Shown: piece after piece, positions 25,367-34,277 of the stretch
Layout of the letters: the number at the start of each line of letters is the position of its first letter
How positions within the stretch are numbered: position 1 is the first letter of the stretch
Assembly (NCBI RefSeq): GCF_020193655.1
Contig: NZ_JADYVE010000011.1
Location: 1 to 64,000 of the forward strand
Length of the DNA stretch: 64,000 nucleotides
DNA from: Ensifer sp. IC3342
GTDB lineage: Bacteria; Pseudomonadota; Alphaproteobacteria; Rhizobiales; Rhizobiaceae
Direction: 5' to 3'
Position numbers and translations under genes: made by a program
Notes under the pieces: generated by a model
The model's input: the letters and a program-made list of their open reading frames with translations, nothing else
Database searches by the model: none
What the model was told of the DNA's origin: nothing

Positions 25367-26068
25367 ATGACCCCAGCCAATCTTGCAGAAAACGCCATCG
25401 ACACCGGCGCCCAGCATATCCGCGACTCGATCCGGGACGCGATCGTCGAGCGGCGGTTGGCGCCCGGAACGAAGCTTTCCGAAAACGACGTCGGCGGCCT
25501 TTTCAACGTCAGCCGCACGGTCGTGCGCGCCGCGCTGCAGGCGCTTTCCTATGAAGGGCTCGTGACGGTCGAAAAAAATCGCGGCGCCTTCGTCGCCTAT
25601 CCCTCGGTCGCCGAGGCGCAGCAGATATTCGCGACGCGCCGGCTTATCGAGCCGGGCCTTTTACGCGAGGCGGCCCGTCATCTGGAAAGGCGACATATCA
25701 AGGAACTGCGCGCGCTGCTTGCCGAAGAGGAGCGGCTGACCAGTGAGCGCGGCCCGTCGGCACGCCGGGCTGAGATCAAGGCTTCCGGTGACGTTCACCT
25801 GGCACTCGCGGCGATCACCGGAAATGCCATTCTCCAGCGTTTCATGGACGAACTCATTGCGCGTTCTTCGTTGGTGATTGCGCTCTACGGCCAGTCCGTG
25901 GCCTCAAGCTGCGGTCATGCCGAGCATCATCAGATCATCGACGCATTGGAGAATGGAGATGTCGAGGCTGCCTGCAAGCTGATGCTCCAACATATCGATC
26001 ACATCGAGGCCGACCTCGATCTCCGAGCGAAGAAAAGCGGTGATCTCAAAGACGTTCTGCGCCTCTAG
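25367..26068 (+). CDS. GntR family transcriptional regulator (FCD domain)
   Basis: A 233-residue regulator. The GntR winged helix covers about residues 15-80 (RDAIVERRLAPGTKLSENDVG and VSRTVVRAALQALSYEGLV). The FCD effector domain follows, with metal/ligand histidines in SGDVHLALAAITGN, in CGHAEHHQIIDAL and in LMLQHIDHIE. It is divergent from the PotABCD-like operon and most likely responds to the imported compound. Confidence 0.92.
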   Translation: MTPANLAENAIDTGAQHIRDSIRDAIVERRLAPGTKLSENDVGGLFNVSRTVVRAALQALSYEGLVTVEKNRGAFVAYPSVAEAQQIFATRRLIEPGLLREAARHLERRHIKELRALLAEEERLTSERGPSARRAEIKASGDVHLALAAITGNAILQRFMDELIARSSLVIALYGQSVASSCGHAEHHQIIDALENGDVEAACKLMLQHIDHIEADLDLRAKKSGDLKDVLRL

Positions 26069-26188
26069 GATACCCGTTCAGAAACCGTGTGAGGTCGCTT
26101 GCCCAGAATATGATTTCTGTGATAATTTTCACAAAATTGTTCTGAGCGAGTTCCCGCTCGAATGCTGGATTGCGAAAACCGGAGATCG

Positions 26189-26914
26189 ATGTCTAGTCGC
26201 AAGTCGACACGCATCACGACCTTGAGCGACGCGCTTTCGGCGCGGCGCGTGCTGCATCTAAAGGACGCGGCCGCGCTGCTTGGCGTGTCGGAGATGACTG
26301 TGCGTCGCGACATTGCCGACAATCCCAGGCTTTTCGGCTATCTCGGGGGGCACATCGTTCCCGCGGCCGATATCGAGAGCGACGTGCCCTATGAACTCGC
26401 GCGCGCGGCCGACAGCCACGCCGCCGCCAAGCGCGAGGCCTGCGTCCACGCTGCACGATACATTCGTCCCGATGAGACGATCTTCATCGACTGCGGCACG
26501 ACACTTGAATATCTCGTCGACTTGATTCCGGAAAATTATGCAATAACAGCAGTCTGTTATTCTTTGAATGCGGCCGACCGCCTGACCCGGAAACCCAATG
26601 TGCGGATTGTCATGCTGGGTGGTCTTTATCATTCGTCGTCGGCATCCTTCTCAGGCGATTCCGGCCTGGAGACGCTTGATCGCCTTGGCATCAATGTCGC
26701 GTTTCTCTCCGCCGCCGGGATCGATCGACAGCGGGGTGCGACCTGCGTCCATTTCCACGAGGTGCCGATCAAGCAGAAGGTGATTTCGCTGGCGCGGGAA
26801 AACTACCTCGTCGTCGATCGCAGCAAGATCGGAAAGCTGAAGCCTGCCTTTTTCGCGCCCACCGGCGCCTTTCGGGCGGTGATCACGGAAGACGGCGAGA
26901 CGGCGGTCGGATAG
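26189..26914 (+). CDS. DeoR family transcriptional regulator
   Basis: A 241-residue DeoR protein. The N-terminal helix-turn-helix contains LKDAAALLGVSEMTVRRDIA. The C-terminal sugar-phosphate sensor domain has FIDCGTTLEYLVDLIP and, near the end, YLVVDRSKIGKLKPAFFAP. I chose ATG at 26189, preceded by GGAG; the ORF opens at 26162. It precedes the deoC cluster by 136 bp in the same direction and probably represses it, with deoxyribose 5-phosphate as the likely ligand by family analogy. Confidence 0.88.
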   Translation: MSSRKSTRITTLSDALSARRVLHLKDAAALLGVSEMTVRRDIADNPRLFGYLGGHIVPAADIESDVPYELARAADSHAAAKREACVHAARYIRPDETIFIDCGTTLEYLVDLIPENYAITAVCYSLNAADRLTRKPNVRIVMLGGLYHSSSASFSGDSGLETLDRLGINVAFLSAAGIDRQRGATCVHFHEVPIKQKVISLARENYLVVDRSKIGKLKPAFFAPTGAFRAVITEDGETAVG

Positions 26915-26923
26915 GCGCTTTGC

Positions 26924-26929
26924 TTGACA
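26924..26929 (+). promoter_or_regulatory. Possible -35 box of the deoC cluster
   Basis: TTGACA lies 10 bp after the deoR stop, followed by an AT-rich stretch (TAACATAAATAGATAAAAAG). No convincing -10 hexamer sits at the ideal spacing, so this is weak. Confidence 0.25.
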
Positions 26930-27050
26930 GATCGGCGCTTTGGTGGAATTCTAACATAAATAGATAAAAAGATAACAACATCGCCAAGGCGGACAAAAGC
27001 TGCGAAGATGCGCGCCCGAGGGCGACATCGGCGATACGAGGAGTAGTCGG

Positions 27051-28064
27051 TTGGAAGACCTTGCTGTAAAGAGCACGGCGGCGGCATTCGCTGAGACCGC
27101 CGGCGTCGGCCATAATTGGTCGCGCAATGATGGCATAGAACTCGACCTTTCCTGGGTGGTCGATCAGCGCGTCAATCTGTCGGCGGCCGAGCGGCGCGTT
27201 GCGACGCTGCCGGGCCGGCGTACGGTGAAGAAGGACGCCCAGGCCGCCTGGCTGCTCAAGGCCGTGACCTGCATCGATCTCACCACGCTCAATGGCGACG
27301 ACACGGCCGAGCGCGTCAAGCGGCTCTGCGCCAAGGCGCGCCAACCGGTCCGCCAGGACATTCTCGAGGCGCTCGGCATGGGCGATCGCGCCATCACGAC
27401 CGGCGCCGTCTGCGTCTATCATCGTTTCGTTTCGACGGCGGTCGAGGCGCTTGAGGGTTGCGGCATCCCGGTTGCCGCCGTCTCCACCGGCTTTCCGGCG
27501 GGTCTCGTGCCGCACGACGTGAAGCTGAAGGAAATTGAAGCCTCGGTCGCCGATGGCGCGCGCGAGATCGATATCGTCATCACACGCGAGCATGTGCTGA
27601 CCGGCAATTGGCAGGCGCTCTACGACGAGATGCGCGATTTCCGTGCGGCCTGTGGCGACGCCCATGTCAAGGCGATCCTCGCAACCGGCGATCTCAAGAC
27701 GCTACGCAATGTCGCGCGCGCATCGCTGGTCTGCATGATGGCCGGCGCCGACTTCATCAAGACCTCGACGGGCAAGGAGGGCGTCAACGCGACGCTGCTC
27801 GTGACGCTCGTCATGCTGAGAATGATCCGCGCCTATCAGGAGCGCACCGGGCTCAAGGTCGGGTACAAGCCGGCCGGCGGCATCTCGGCGGCAAAAGACG
27901 TGCTGAACTACCAGTTCCTCATGAAGGACGAACTTGGCCGTGAATGGCTGGAACCCGATCTCTTCCGCATCGGGGCATCGAGCCTGCTCGCCGATATCGA
28001 ACGCCAGCTCGAGCATCACGTCAGCGGCGCATACTCGGCCCTCAACAGACACCCGATAGGATAA
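27051..28064 (+). CDS. deoC: Deoxyribose-phosphate aldolase
   Basis: A 337-residue class I aldolase that splits 2-deoxyribose 5-phosphate into glyceraldehyde 3-phosphate and acetaldehyde. The Schiff-base Lys is in DFIKTSTGKEGV near residue 240, and the second active-site Lys is in GLKVGYKPAGGISAAKD near residue 275. It belongs to the longer DeoC class seen in alphaproteobacteria. The start appears to be TTG at 27051, with GAGGAG 7 nt upstream; no better ATG fits. It is followed 5 bp later by an aldehyde dehydrogenase that could oxidise the acetaldehyde product. Confidence 0.93.
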   Translation: MEDLAVKSTAAAFAETAGVGHNWSRNDGIELDLSWVVDQRVNLSAAERRVATLPGRRTVKKDAQAAWLLKAVTCIDLTTLNGDDTAERVKRLCAKARQPVRQDILEALGMGDRAITTGAVCVYHRFVSTAVEALEGCGIPVAAVSTGFPAGLVPHDVKLKEIEASVADGAREIDIVITREHVLTGNWQALYDEMRDFRAACGDAHVKAILATGDLKTLRNVARASLVCMMAGADFIKTSTGKEGVNATLLVTLVMLRMIRAYQERTGLKVGYKPAGGISAAKDVLNYQFLMKDELGREWLEPDLFRIGASSLLADIERQLEHHVSGAYSALNRHPIG

Positions 28065-28069
28065 TTCCG

Positions 28070-30454
28070 ATGAGCGTTGCCAGGTATTTTGACGAAATGT
28101 CCTATGGTCCCGCACCCGAGGCCGACACCGAGGCGCGTGCATGGCTCGCGCGTCACAATGGCGTGTTCGGCCACTTCATCAACGGCACCTTTGTCGCTTC
28201 TGCGTCTGGAAACACGTTCGATACATACGAGCCTGCGACCGGCGCCTTGCTCGCCAAGATCGCGCTCGGCGGGCGCGAGGACGTCAACAGCGCGGTTGCC
28301 GCCGCCCGCAAGGCGCAGGGTGCATGGGCGAAGTTGCCCGGCCATGCACGTGCGCGCCATCTCTACGCGCTGGCACGCATGATCCAGCGTCACGCGCGTC
28401 TGATCGCAGTGGTCGAAGCGCTCGACAACGGCAAGCCGATCCGCGAGACGCGCGACATCGACATCCCGCTTGCCGCCCGTCACTTCTACCACCATGCCGG
28501 GTGGGCGCAGCTTCAGGAGACCGAGTTCGCCGATCAGGTGCCGGTCGGCGTCGTCGGGCAGGTCATTCCGTGGAACTTCCCCTTCCTGATGCTGGCCTGG
28601 AAGGTCGCGCCGGCGCTGGCGCTCGGCAACACCGTCATCCTGAAGCCGGCCGAATTCACGCCGTTGACGGCACTTCTCTTTGCCGATCTTGCCGCCGCGG
28701 CCGGGCTGCCGCTAGGCGTCCTGAATGTGGTGACGGGCGAGGGCGAAACCGGCGCGCTGATCGTCGAGCATGAGGATATCGACAAGATCGCCTTTACCGG
28801 TTCGACCGAGGTCGGCCGCCTCATCCGCGAGAAGACCGCCGGAACCGGCAAGTCGCTGACGCTGGAACTCGGCGGCAAGTCGCCCTTCATCATCTTCGAC
28901 GACGCCGATATCGACGGGGCGGTCGAAGGCGTGGTCGATGCCATCTGGTTCAACCAGGGCCAGGTCTGCTGTGCCGGTTCGCGCCTGCTCGTCCAGGAGG
29001 GCATCGCGCCGTTGTTCTACGAGCGGCTGAAGCGGCGCATGGGAACCCTGCGGGTCGGTCAACCACTCGACAAGGCGATCGACATGGCGGCGATCGTCGC
29101 GCCGGTGCAGTTGCAGCGGATCGAAAGCCTGGTCGCCCAGGGTGTGACCGAGGGTGCGTCCCTGCACCAGCCCAAGATCGAGCTGCCGAAGGGCGGCAGC
29201 TTCTACCCGCCGACGCTGCTCACCCATGTCCAGCCGACCTCGATCGTCGCCACTGAGGAAATCTTCGGACCGGTGGCCGTTTCGATGACCTTCCGCACGC
29301 CGGAAGAGGCGATCCAGCTCGCCAATCATACGCGCTACGGCCTTGCCGCCAGCGTCTGGAGTGAAACCATCGGGCTCGCTCTGCATGTCGCCGCGAAGCT
29401 TGCGGCCGGTGTCGTCTGGGTCAATGCCACCAATCTCTTCGACGCGGCGGCCGGCTTCGGCGGAAAACGCGAGTCCGGCTTCGGCCGCGAGGGCGGGCGC
29501 GAGGGCTGCTACGAATATCTGAAGCCAAAAGCCTGGATCGGGCGCAAGCCCCGGCCCGTCCCGGCCGCACCGGTCGTGAAGGCAGCCGCGAGCGACTTCT
29601 CTATGCCGGTACTCGACCGTACCGCCAAGCTCTTCATCGGCGGCAAGCAGGCGCGGCCTGATGGAAACTATTCGCGGCCGGTGCTTTCCTCCAAGGGTAA
29701 GGTGATCGGCGAGGTCGGCGAAGGTAACCGCAAGGATATCCGCAACGCCGTCGTCGCGGCGCAGGCCGCATCGGCGTGGTCTTCCGCAACGGCGCATAAC
29801 CGGGCGCAGATCCTCTATTACATCGCCGAAAACCTGAGCGCCCGCGCGGCGGAATTTGCCGATCGCATCTCGGCCATGACCGGCGCCTCGGCAGCCGGCG
29901 CGAGAGCCGAGATCGACGCTGCGATCGCGCGTCTCTTCACCTATGGCGCCTGGGCGGACAAATACGAGGGCGTCGTGCACCAGCCGCCGCTTCGCGGCGT
30001 CGCGCTGGCGATGCCGGAACCGCAGGGTGTCGTCGGCGTCGTCTGCCCGCCCGAAGCGCCGCTGCTCGGCTTCATCAGCCTCGTCGCGCCGCTGATAGCC
30101 GTCGGCAACCGCGTCGTTGTCGTTCCGAGCGAACAGCATCCGCTGGCGGCAACGGATTTCTATTCCGTGCTCGAAACATCGGATGTGCCGGCCGGCGTCA
30201 TCAATATCGTCACCGGATCGGCGATCGAACTCGCCAAGACGCTTGCCGCCCACAACGACGTCGATGCGCTCTGGGCCTTCGGCTCACCGGAGCTCTCGGC
30301 GCTTGTCGAGAAGCTCTCCGTCGGGAACCTCAAGCGCACCTTTGTCGACTACGGCAAGGCGATCGACTGGATGGACCGCGCGGCGGCCGAAGGCCCGGCA
30401 TTCCTGCGTCGCGCCGTCGACATCAAGAACATCTGGATCCCCTACGGCGAGTAG
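28070..30454 (+). CDS. Two-domain aldehyde dehydrogenase, ALDH16-type
   Basis: A 794-residue protein with two ALDH modules. The first (about residues 30-500) is complete: PWNFPFLMLAWKVAPAL, the catalytic Glu in LELGGKSPFI and the catalytic Cys in FNQGQVCCAGSRLLVQ. The second (about residues 520-780) keeps the fold (PQGVVGVVCPPEAPLLGFI) but lacks the Cys motif. This is the ALDH16 layout: bacterial members are active through the first domain. Start ATG at 28070. Context suggests oxidation of acetaldehyde from DeoC or of deoxyribose itself; the substrate is inferred. Confidence 0.9.
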   Translation: MSVARYFDEMSYGPAPEADTEARAWLARHNGVFGHFINGTFVASASGNTFDTYEPATGALLAKIALGGREDVNSAVAAARKAQGAWAKLPGHARARHLYALARMIQRHARLIAVVEALDNGKPIRETRDIDIPLAARHFYHHAGWAQLQETEFADQVPVGVVGQVIPWNFPFLMLAWKVAPALALGNTVILKPAEFTPLTALLFADLAAAAGLPLGVLNVVTGEGETGALIVEHEDIDKIAFTGSTEVGRLIREKTAGTGKSLTLELGGKSPFIIFDDADIDGAVEGVVDAIWFNQGQVCCAGSRLLVQEGIAPLFYERLKRRMGTLRVGQPLDKAIDMAAIVAPVQLQRIESLVAQGVTEGASLHQPKIELPKGGSFYPPTLLTHVQPTSIVATEEIFGPVAVSMTFRTPEEAIQLANHTRYGLAASVWSETIGLALHVAAKLAAGVVWVNATNLFDAAAGFGGKRESGFGREGGREGCYEYLKPKAWIGRKPRPVPAAPVVKAAASDFSMPVLDRTAKLFIGGKQARPDGNYSRPVLSSKGKVIGEVGEGNRKDIRNAVVAAQAASAWSSATAHNRAQILYYIAENLSARAAEFADRISAMTGASAAGARAEIDAAIARLFTYGAWADKYEGVVHQPPLRGVALAMPEPQGVVGVVCPPEAPLLGFISLVAPLIAVGNRVVVVPSEQHPLAATDFYSVLETSDVPAGVINIVTGSAIELAKTLAAHNDVDALWAFGSPELSALVEKLSVGNLKRTFVDYGKAIDWMDRAAAEGPAFLRRAVDIKNIWIPYGE

Positions 30455-30587
30455 GGGAGCAGGCATGCTTCGGACTGGGGGACGCGGCCGAAGGATCGGG
30501 AAAATCCGAACGACCTGTGGACGACCGGCTCTGGAGTCGGCCTGATGCGGCCGCGCGCGCCACCGGCAGCCCGGCGATCGGCGCCCC

Positions 30588-30690
30588 GCAGCACCGCGCG
30601 TCCGATCGGACGTGCAAAGTTGCTGCAGCACGTTGAATTGCAGCATGATTCTGTCGTTAGATCGGTTTCGGTCCCAAGGAATCATGCAGG
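30588..30690. repeat. Palindromic intergenic repeat, family 1, copy 2
   Basis: The copy runs from CGCGCGTCCGATCGGACGTG through TTGAATTGCAGCATG to AATCATGCAGG. It has the same plan as copy 3 at 39051-39155 and shares the core of copy 1. It occupies most of the gap before the FucU-like gene. Confidence 0.7.
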
Positions 30691-30701
30691 GGAGGACAGG
30701 A

Positions 30702-31157
30702 ATGCTCAAGAATATCGACCCGGCTCTCAACGCCGACGTGTTACACGCGCTGCGCTCGATGGGGCACGGCGACACGCTGGTGATCTCGGACACCAATTTC
30801 CCATCCGACGCAATCGCGCGTCAGACGACGCTTGGAAAGTTGCTGCACATCGACAATGTCTCCGCCGCGCGCGCCGTGAAGGCGGTGCTCTCGGTCCTGC
30901 CGCTCGACACGCCACTGCAGCCCTCGGCCGGGCGCATGGAAGTCATGGGCGCCCCAGACGAGCTTCCGGCGGTGCAGCGCGAGGTCCAGGCCGAAATCGA
31001 CCGCGCCGAGGGCAAGCCGGCGCCGATGTACGGCATCGAGCGCTTCGCATTCTACGAGGAGGCGAAGAAGGCCTATTGCGTCATCACCACGGGCGAGACG
31101 CGTTTCTACGGCTGCTTCCTCTTCACCAAGGGCGTTATTCCGCCGGAATCCGCCTGA
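30702..31157 (+). CDS. RbsD/FucU family protein (sugar mutarotase-like)
   Basis: A 151-residue protein of the RbsD/FucU fold, enzymes that interconvert sugar anomers. The N-terminus MLKNIDPALNADVLHALRSM and the following GHGDTLVISDTNFP with its conserved His and Asp are typical, and the C-terminal AYCVITTGETRFYGCFLFTKG closes the family pattern. Start ATG 30702, with GGGGAGG 6 nt upstream. Position after deoC and the dehydrogenase suggests it works on deoxyribose or a similar pentose. Fucose mutarotase is the nearest characterised relative. Confidence 0.87.
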   Translation: MLKNIDPALNADVLHALRSMGHGDTLVISDTNFPSDAIARQTTLGKLLHIDNVSAARAVKAVLSVLPLDTPLQPSAGRMEVMGAPDELPAVQREVQAEIDRAEGKPAPMYGIERFAFYEEAKKAYCVITTGETRFYGCFLFTKGVIPPESA

Positions 31158-31252
31158 CGCGTCGGCGCGACAATCGTCCGGAAGTCCCGACGACGAAGAT
31201 AGAGGGGCGCGACCTAAACCGCTGCGACCCGATCAGGGCTTGGCCGCCCTGC

Positions 31253-31759
31253 TTACTTCGTAGCGGCCCGCGCGGCAGCGAGGAAGGCGAGCTTCGCCGG
31301 CATCTCGATGAGCTTCGAAAGTGCGACCCTCTCCGGCGTGTAGTGGTGCTCGACGTCGAGACAGTTGACGGTGCCGAGCAGTTCGCCGCTAACGACGACG
31401 GGGATGTTCACGACCGATCCGCAGCCAAGTGCGGCGATCATCTCGTAGTCGCCGAAGACCGTGGAAATGTCGGCGATCGTATTGGCGACAAAGGTCTGGC
31501 GCGCCTTGTGGACCGTGTCGAACCAGCGATCGTAGCGGATCGGCTTGGTACCGGAGACCGGATACTCGTCGGGATGTGAAGTATAGGCGCGGCGTGCCAG
31601 CTCGTTCGCCATGTCCACCGTCATGACCGTGAAAAGCTTGGCGCCGATCAGCTTTCGGCTAAGCGTCTGCAGCGCGCGATAGGGCGCATCCGCTGCGGTG
31701 TCGTTGGCAATGGTCGCGTCGAATTCCGCCAGGGCGGCGATATGCTCGGTATTCATCAT
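31253..31759 (-). CDS. GAF domain protein
   Basis: A 168-residue protein that is essentially one GAF domain. Visible family features are KLIGAKLFTVMTVD, FVANTIADISTVFGDYEMIAALGCGSVVNIPVV and GELLGTVNCLD. It has no output domain, so it may bind a small ligand or act as an enzyme-like single-domain GAF. It follows the dipeptide-type ABC operon in the same direction by 30 bp and may belong to it. Two adjacent ATGs (31759, 31756) are possible starts; the second has better spacing to AAGGA. Confidence 0.85.
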   Translation of the reverse strand: MMNTEHIAALAEFDATIANDTAADAPYRALQTLSRKLIGAKLFTVMTVDMANELARRAYTSHPDEYPVSGTKPIRYDRWFDTVHKARQTFVANTIADISTVFGDYEMIAALGCGSVVNIPVVVSGELLGTVNCLDVEHHYTPERVALSKLIEMPAKLAFLAAARAATK

Positions 31760-31788
31760 ATGTCCTTGGGAGGATTGTCTGGGGCGGT

Positions 31789-32529
31789 TTAGGTGGCGTG
31801 TGCGGCGCTGATCTGCATCAGCTCCCGCGAATAGGATTCCTTGAGGTCACCGCGCTTCAACTCGTCGATGTCGGCCACTTCGACGATGCGGCCCTGGCGC
31901 ATGACGGCCAGGCGGTCGCAGAGGAAGGAGACGACCGGCAGATTGTGGGTGACCATCAGGAAGGTGAGGTTCTGCTCGCGGCGCAGACGTTTGAGCAGGT
32001 TGAGAATTTCGGCCTGCACCGAAACATCGAGAGCCGAGGTCGGCTCGTCGAGCAAAAGGATCTTCGGCTTCAGCATCAGCGCACGGGCAATGGCCACGCG
32101 CTGGCGCTGGCCGCCGGAAAGCTGGTGCGGAAAGCGGAACCGGAATTTCCGGTCGAGGCCGACGGACCCCATGACCTCCTCGACACGCGCGCTCCGGTTG
32201 CCGATACCGTGGATCGTCAGCGCTTCGCCAAGCGTCGCGTCGACGGTCTTGCGCGGATGCAATGAGCCATAAGGATCCTGGAATACCATCTGGCAGATCC
32301 GCGAGAAGTCGCGGTCCACACCGTGACTGCGTGCTTTGCCGAGAACGCGGATCTCGCCGGTCCATTGAGGTGCGAGCCCGGCGATCGCCTTCAAGACGGT
32401 GGACTTGCCCGAGCCGCTCTCGCCCACGAGCGCGAAGCTTTCGCCCTCAGCGATATCGAGGCTCACCTTGTGGGTGATCTGCGTATCGCCGTAGGAGATG
32501 TCGAGGTCCTTGAGAGAGAGCGCGATCAT
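31789..32529 (-). CDS. Dipeptide/oligopeptide ABC transporter ATP-binding protein, DppF-like
   Basis: A 246-residue ATPase with Walker A GESGSGKST near residue 37, signature LSGGQRQR and Walker B ILLLDEPTSALD. Its start overlaps the stop of the DppD-like gene by 4 bp. Last ATPase in a leftward DppB-DppC-DppD-DppF order. It lacks the long C-terminal extension of full-size DppF. Confidence 0.93.
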   Translation of the reverse strand: MIALSLKDLDISYGDTQITHKVSLDIAEGESFALVGESGSGKSTVLKAIAGLAPQWTGEIRVLGKARSHGVDRDFSRICQMVFQDPYGSLHPRKTVDATLGEALTIHGIGNRSARVEEVMGSVGLDRKFRFRFPHQLSGGQRQRVAIARALMLKPKILLLDEPTSALDVSVQAEILNLLKRLRREQNLTFLMVTHNLPVVSFLCDRLAVMRQGRIVEVADIDELKRGDLKESYSRELMQISAAHAT

Positions 32530-33359
32530 GCTTTGGCCCAGGCGCTGCGGTCGAGCACAGGCAGCTCGTCCCTTGTTTCATCGAGGCGTGGAATGGAGGC
32601 GATGAGGCCGCGCGTATAAGGGTGCGCGGCCTTCATCAATTCGCCGGCCTTGCATTCTTCCACCACTTCGCCGGTGTTCATCACCAGGATCCGGTCGCAG
32701 TAACTCGATACGAGATTGAGGTCGTGGCTGATGAAGATCAGCCCCATGCCCTTGCGTCGAACGAGCTCGTCAATAATGTCGAGCACCTGGGCCTGGACCG
32801 AGACGTCGAGGGCCGAGGTCGGCTCGTCGGCGATGAGCAGGTCCGGCTCGGGAATGAGCATCATCGCGATCATCACCCGCTGCCCCATGCCGCCGGAAAC
32901 CTCGTGCGGATAAAGCCGCGCGACGCGCTCCGGATCGGAAATACGCACCGATTCAAGCATGGAATGCACGCGGTCGTTCACCTCCCGCCGCGGCAGACGT
33001 TTGTGCGTCAGCAGCGCCTCGGCGATCTGCTCGCCGATGGTCATCACCGGATTGAGCGAGAATTTCGGATCCTGCATCACCATCGAGATGCGGGCGCCGC
33101 GGATGGCGCGCATCTGCTTCTCCGAACGGGTGCTGAGATCGATGCCGTCGAAGGCGAGCTTGTCCGCGGTCACGTGGCCGGGCGCGCGCACGAGCTTCAG
33201 GATCGAGCGGCCGGTCATCGATTTGCCCGAGCCGCTTTCGCCGACGATGCCGAGGCGCTCGCGGCCAAGCGTGAAGGAGACGCCGCGAACGACGTCAATA
33301 TCGCCGCGTGCCGTCGGGAAGGTGACGCGCAGGTTTTCTATTTCGAGGAGCGGTCTCAT
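32526..33359 (-). CDS. Dipeptide/oligopeptide ABC transporter ATP-binding protein, DppD-like
   Basis: A 277-residue ATPase starting MRPLLEIENLRVTFPTARG. Walker A GESGSGKSM, signature VSGGMGQR and Walker B LLIADEPTSALD are present. I chose ATG at 33359, which overlaps the permease stop as ATGA; the ORF is open further upstream only as a shadow of the permease gene. The DppF-like gene overlaps its end in the same way, so translation of the set is coupled. Confidence 0.93.
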   Translation of the reverse strand: MRPLLEIENLRVTFPTARGDIDVVRGVSFTLGRERLGIVGESGSGKSMTGRSILKLVRAPGHVTADKLAFDGIDLSTRSEKQMRAIRGARISMVMQDPKFSLNPVMTIGEQIAEALLTHKRLPRREVNDRVHSMLESVRISDPERVARLYPHEVSGGMGQRVMIAMMLIPEPDLLIADEPTSALDVSVQAQVLDIIDELVRRKGMGLIFISHDLNLVSSYCDRILVMNTGEVVEECKAGELMKAAHPYTRGLIASIPRLDETRDELPVLDRSAWAKA

Positions 33360-34264
33360 CAGCGCTGTTCTCCGCTCTTGGGGTCGAGCACGTCGCGCAG
33401 ACCGTCTCCGAAGAAGCAGAAGCCGAGGCTGACGAGGATGATCGCGAAGCCCGGCATCGTGGCGACCCACCATTGATCGAGAATGAACGAGCGTCCGCGC
33501 GAGATCATCGCACCCCATTCCGGCAGCGGAGGCTGTGCGCCGAGGCCGATGAAGCCGAGGCCGGCCGCCGTCAGGATGATGCCGGCCATGTCGAGGGTCA
33601 CGCGGATGATCATCGACGACGTGCAGAGCGGCAGCACATGGCCGAGGTTGACCCTGAGGCTCGATGCGCCGAGCAGACGCACAGCGGCAATGAACTCGGA
33701 ATTCTTGAACGTCAGGGTTTCGGCGCGCGCGACGCGGGCATAGCCGGGCCAGGAGGTGATCGCAATCGCGATAATGGCGTTCTCGATCCCCGGGCCAAGC
33801 GCGGCGACGAAGGCGAGCGCCAGGATCAGCTTCGGCAGTGAGAGGAAGATATCGGTGATGCCCATCAGGATGCGATCGACCCAGCCGCCGAAATAGCCGG
33901 AGATGACGCCGATGACGAGTCCGGCCGGCGCCGCAAGGACGGCGACGAGCGCGACGATCACCAGGGTAATGCGAGCACCGTAGACGACGCGCGACCAGAT
34001 ATCGCGCCCGAGTTCATCCGTGCCCAACCAGTGAGCGGCGCTCGGTGGCAGCAACCGTTCGGCAAGCGCCTGGCGCAGCGGATCGTGCGTAGCGAGCCAC
34101 GGCGCAAAAAGTGCTGCGAGGATCAGGCAGATGATGATGATCGCGCCGATCACCGCCAGCGGATTATGCATCAACGCGCCGAAGATGCGGTAGAGCCGGC
34201 CAAGCCGGGCCTGCATCGGGGAGGCGGGGCTGTCGTCGATCAGCCAGTCGCGAAGCATTGCCAT
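33359..34264 (-). CDS. Dipeptide/oligopeptide ABC transporter permease, DppC-like
   Basis: A 301-residue permease with about six helices. The N-terminal segment before helix 1 (NPLAVIGAIIIICLILAALF) is typical of DppC/OppC. HWLGTDELGRDIWSRVVYGARITL is the strongly conserved DppC signature, and an EAA-like loop follows (EFIAAVRLLGASSLRVNLGHVLP). Start placed at ATG 34264 with GGGAGG 9 nt upstream; the ORF opens at 34288. Confidence 0.93.
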   Translation of the reverse strand: MAMLRDWLIDDSPASPMQARLGRLYRIFGALMHNPLAVIGAIIIICLILAALFAPWLATHDPLRQALAERLLPPSAAHWLGTDELGRDIWSRVVYGARITLVIVALVAVLAAPAGLVIGVISGYFGGWVDRILMGITDIFLSLPKLILALAFVAALGPGIENAIIAIAITSWPGYARVARAETLTFKNSEFIAAVRLLGASSLRVNLGHVLPLCTSSMIIRVTLDMAGIILTAAGLGFIGLGAQPPLPEWGAMISRGRSFILDQWWVATMPGFAIILVSLGFCFFGDGLRDVLDPKSGEQR

Positions 34265-34277
34265 ATCCCACACCTCC

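Noticed and set aside
28712..30253. A 513-residue minus-strand frame opposite the ALDH16-type gene
   Set aside because: Shadow frame; the sense strand has clear ALDH motifs.
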